64,000 nt of DNA from Xylocopilactobacillus apicola. Lineage in GTDB: Bacteria; Bacillota; Bacilli; Lactobacillales; Lactobacillaceae. The translations under genes and the position numbers were made by a program. Positions 63,331 to 64,000 of the stretch are shown here, piece by piece; within the stretch, counting starts at the first letter, position 1, and each line of letters starts with the position of its first letter. The stretch spans positions 310,001 through 374,000 of the forward strand of contig NZ_AP026802.1 in the NCBI RefSeq assembly GCF_033095985.1. The letters run 5' to 3'. The notes under the pieces were generated by a model. It saw only the letters and a list, made by a program, of their open reading frames with translations, was not told where the DNA came from and did not search any database.

Positions 63331-63414
63331 TCGAACGCAACCAAATATTAATATTTTTTTCCCTTCATTAAGATTATAATTTATGATAGATAGTGCAATG
63401 TTTGGAGGAAAAAA

Positions 63415-64000
63415 ATGAACTATAAAAGAGAATATAAAAAATGGGCTGAATTTGAAGGTTTAGATGAAGAGTTGAAGACGCAGATGCAAGAGATGTCAGA
63501 GGATGAAAAAGCCGAAGCTTTTGGCTATCCAATGGAATTTGGGACTGCAGGGATGCGCGGCTATCTGGGACCTGGCGCTGGTCAAATGAACATTTATACA
63601 GTTAAACAGGCAACTGAAGGGCTTGCACGTTTCATAGCTCGAACCGGAGATCCTGCTAGAAGGGACGGAGTTGTAATTAGCTATGATTCTCGCTATCACT
63701 CGCGGGACTTTGCTTTTTGTGCTGCAGGAGTTTTGGGCGCTCACGATATTAAAACTTACCTTTTTGATGATATTCGCCCGACACCGGAGCTGTCATTTTC
63801 GCTTCGGGAACTTGGTGCTTTTGCAGGTATCATGATTACGGCAAGTCATAATCCTAAGCGTTATAATGGGTACAAAATTTATGGACCTGATGGCGGCCAA
63901 ATGGGGCCGGATAATGTGTCGATCGTTACTCAGTACATTCGTAAGGCTAAAAAAATTTTTGAAATCCCAGAAAAATCGATCTATAAAATGCGGGACGAAC
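63415..64000 (+). CDS. pgcA: Phosphoglucomutase/phosphomannomutase PgcA-type, N-terminal part
   Basis: The first 195 residues are visible and the gene runs off the right edge. MEFGTAGMRGYLGPG and the phosphoserine loop ITASHNPKRYNGYKIYG (Ser144) identify an alpha-D-phosphohexomutase of the PgcA/PGM type. It interconverts glucose-6-phosphate and glucose-1-phosphate for cell-wall precursors. GGAGG lies before the ATG. trxB followed by pgcA is a common lactobacillus order. Confidence 0.93.
   Translation, partial: MNYKREYKKWAEFEGLDEELKTQMQEMSEDEKAEAFGYPMEFGTAGMRGYLGPGAGQMNIYTVKQATEGLARFIARTGDPARRDGVVISYDSRYHSRDFAFCAAGVLGAHDIKTYLFDDIRPTPELSFSLRELGAFAGIMITASHNPKRYNGYKIYGPDGGQMGPDNVSIVTQYIRKAKKIFEIPEKSIYKMRDE

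Overview
The window is AT-rich Firmicutes chromosome. It most resembles a member of the Lactobacillaceae: the blocks gap-pgk-tpiA-eno, recA-rny-tagO-comFA-comFC-hpf-secA-prfB-ftsEX-pst-phoU and hprK-lgt-gpsA-trxB-pgcA are typical of that family, as are the WxL-type surface proteins. The genus cannot be fixed from sequence alone. Most of the window is intact housekeeping DNA, and the unusual material lies between about 19.4 and 32.6 kb.

Left part (1-19.1 kb). A truncated GH4 6-phospho-glycosidase gene has a promoter overlapped by a cre-like site. Next comes yaaA-recF-gyrB-gyrA on the minus strand, without dnaA-dnaN upstream: a divergent helD gene sits there instead. On the plus strand follow helD-coaA, an orphan BlaI-family regulator, lexA with its own LexA box, and a MoxR-DUF58-transglutaminase operon. 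A GT4 glycosyltransferase and murT-gatD (lipid II amidation) lie on the minus strand. This MurT has lost all four zinc-ribbon cysteines.

Accessory part (19.4-32.6 kb). Downstream of a tRNA-Arg(CCG) gene are three large secreted paralogs. Each has a signal peptide, a variable N-terminal module, BspA-type leucine-rich repeats and a degenerate C-terminal WxL domain. All three share an extended -10 promoter (TGNTATACT). In the first and third genes a run of nine G lies just after the signal peptide and puts the rest of the protein out of frame. The first would be restored by 10 or 7 G and the third by 8 or 11 G. This is the signature of slipped-strand phase variation, with both genes OFF in this assembly. 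The middle paralog carries an L-type lectin-like module, has no G tract and is intact. A small gene after it and a Fic-family gene further right are each broken by a single frameshift at or near an A6 run. A secreted TPM-domain protein lies between the paralogs and the Fic gene.

Central and right parts (32.8-64 kb). The glycolytic operon gap-pgk-tpiA-eno has no cggR in front and has a terminator-like hairpin between gap and pgk. A divergent pair of XRE regulators with palindromic operators follows, then a second orphan BlaI regulator, a DUF2252 protein and recA with a LexA box. rny, tagO (start codon unclear), the competence genes comFA-comFC, hpf, secA and prfB (classic +1 programmed frameshift) come next. 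The rest is ftsEX, pstSCAB1B2-phoU, a LiaX/YvlB-type envelope stress cluster, hprK, lgt, gpsA, trxB and the first part of pgcA.

The most notable candidate system is the pair of poly-G-switched WxL/BspA surface proteins beside a non-switched lectin paralog under a shared promoter type.
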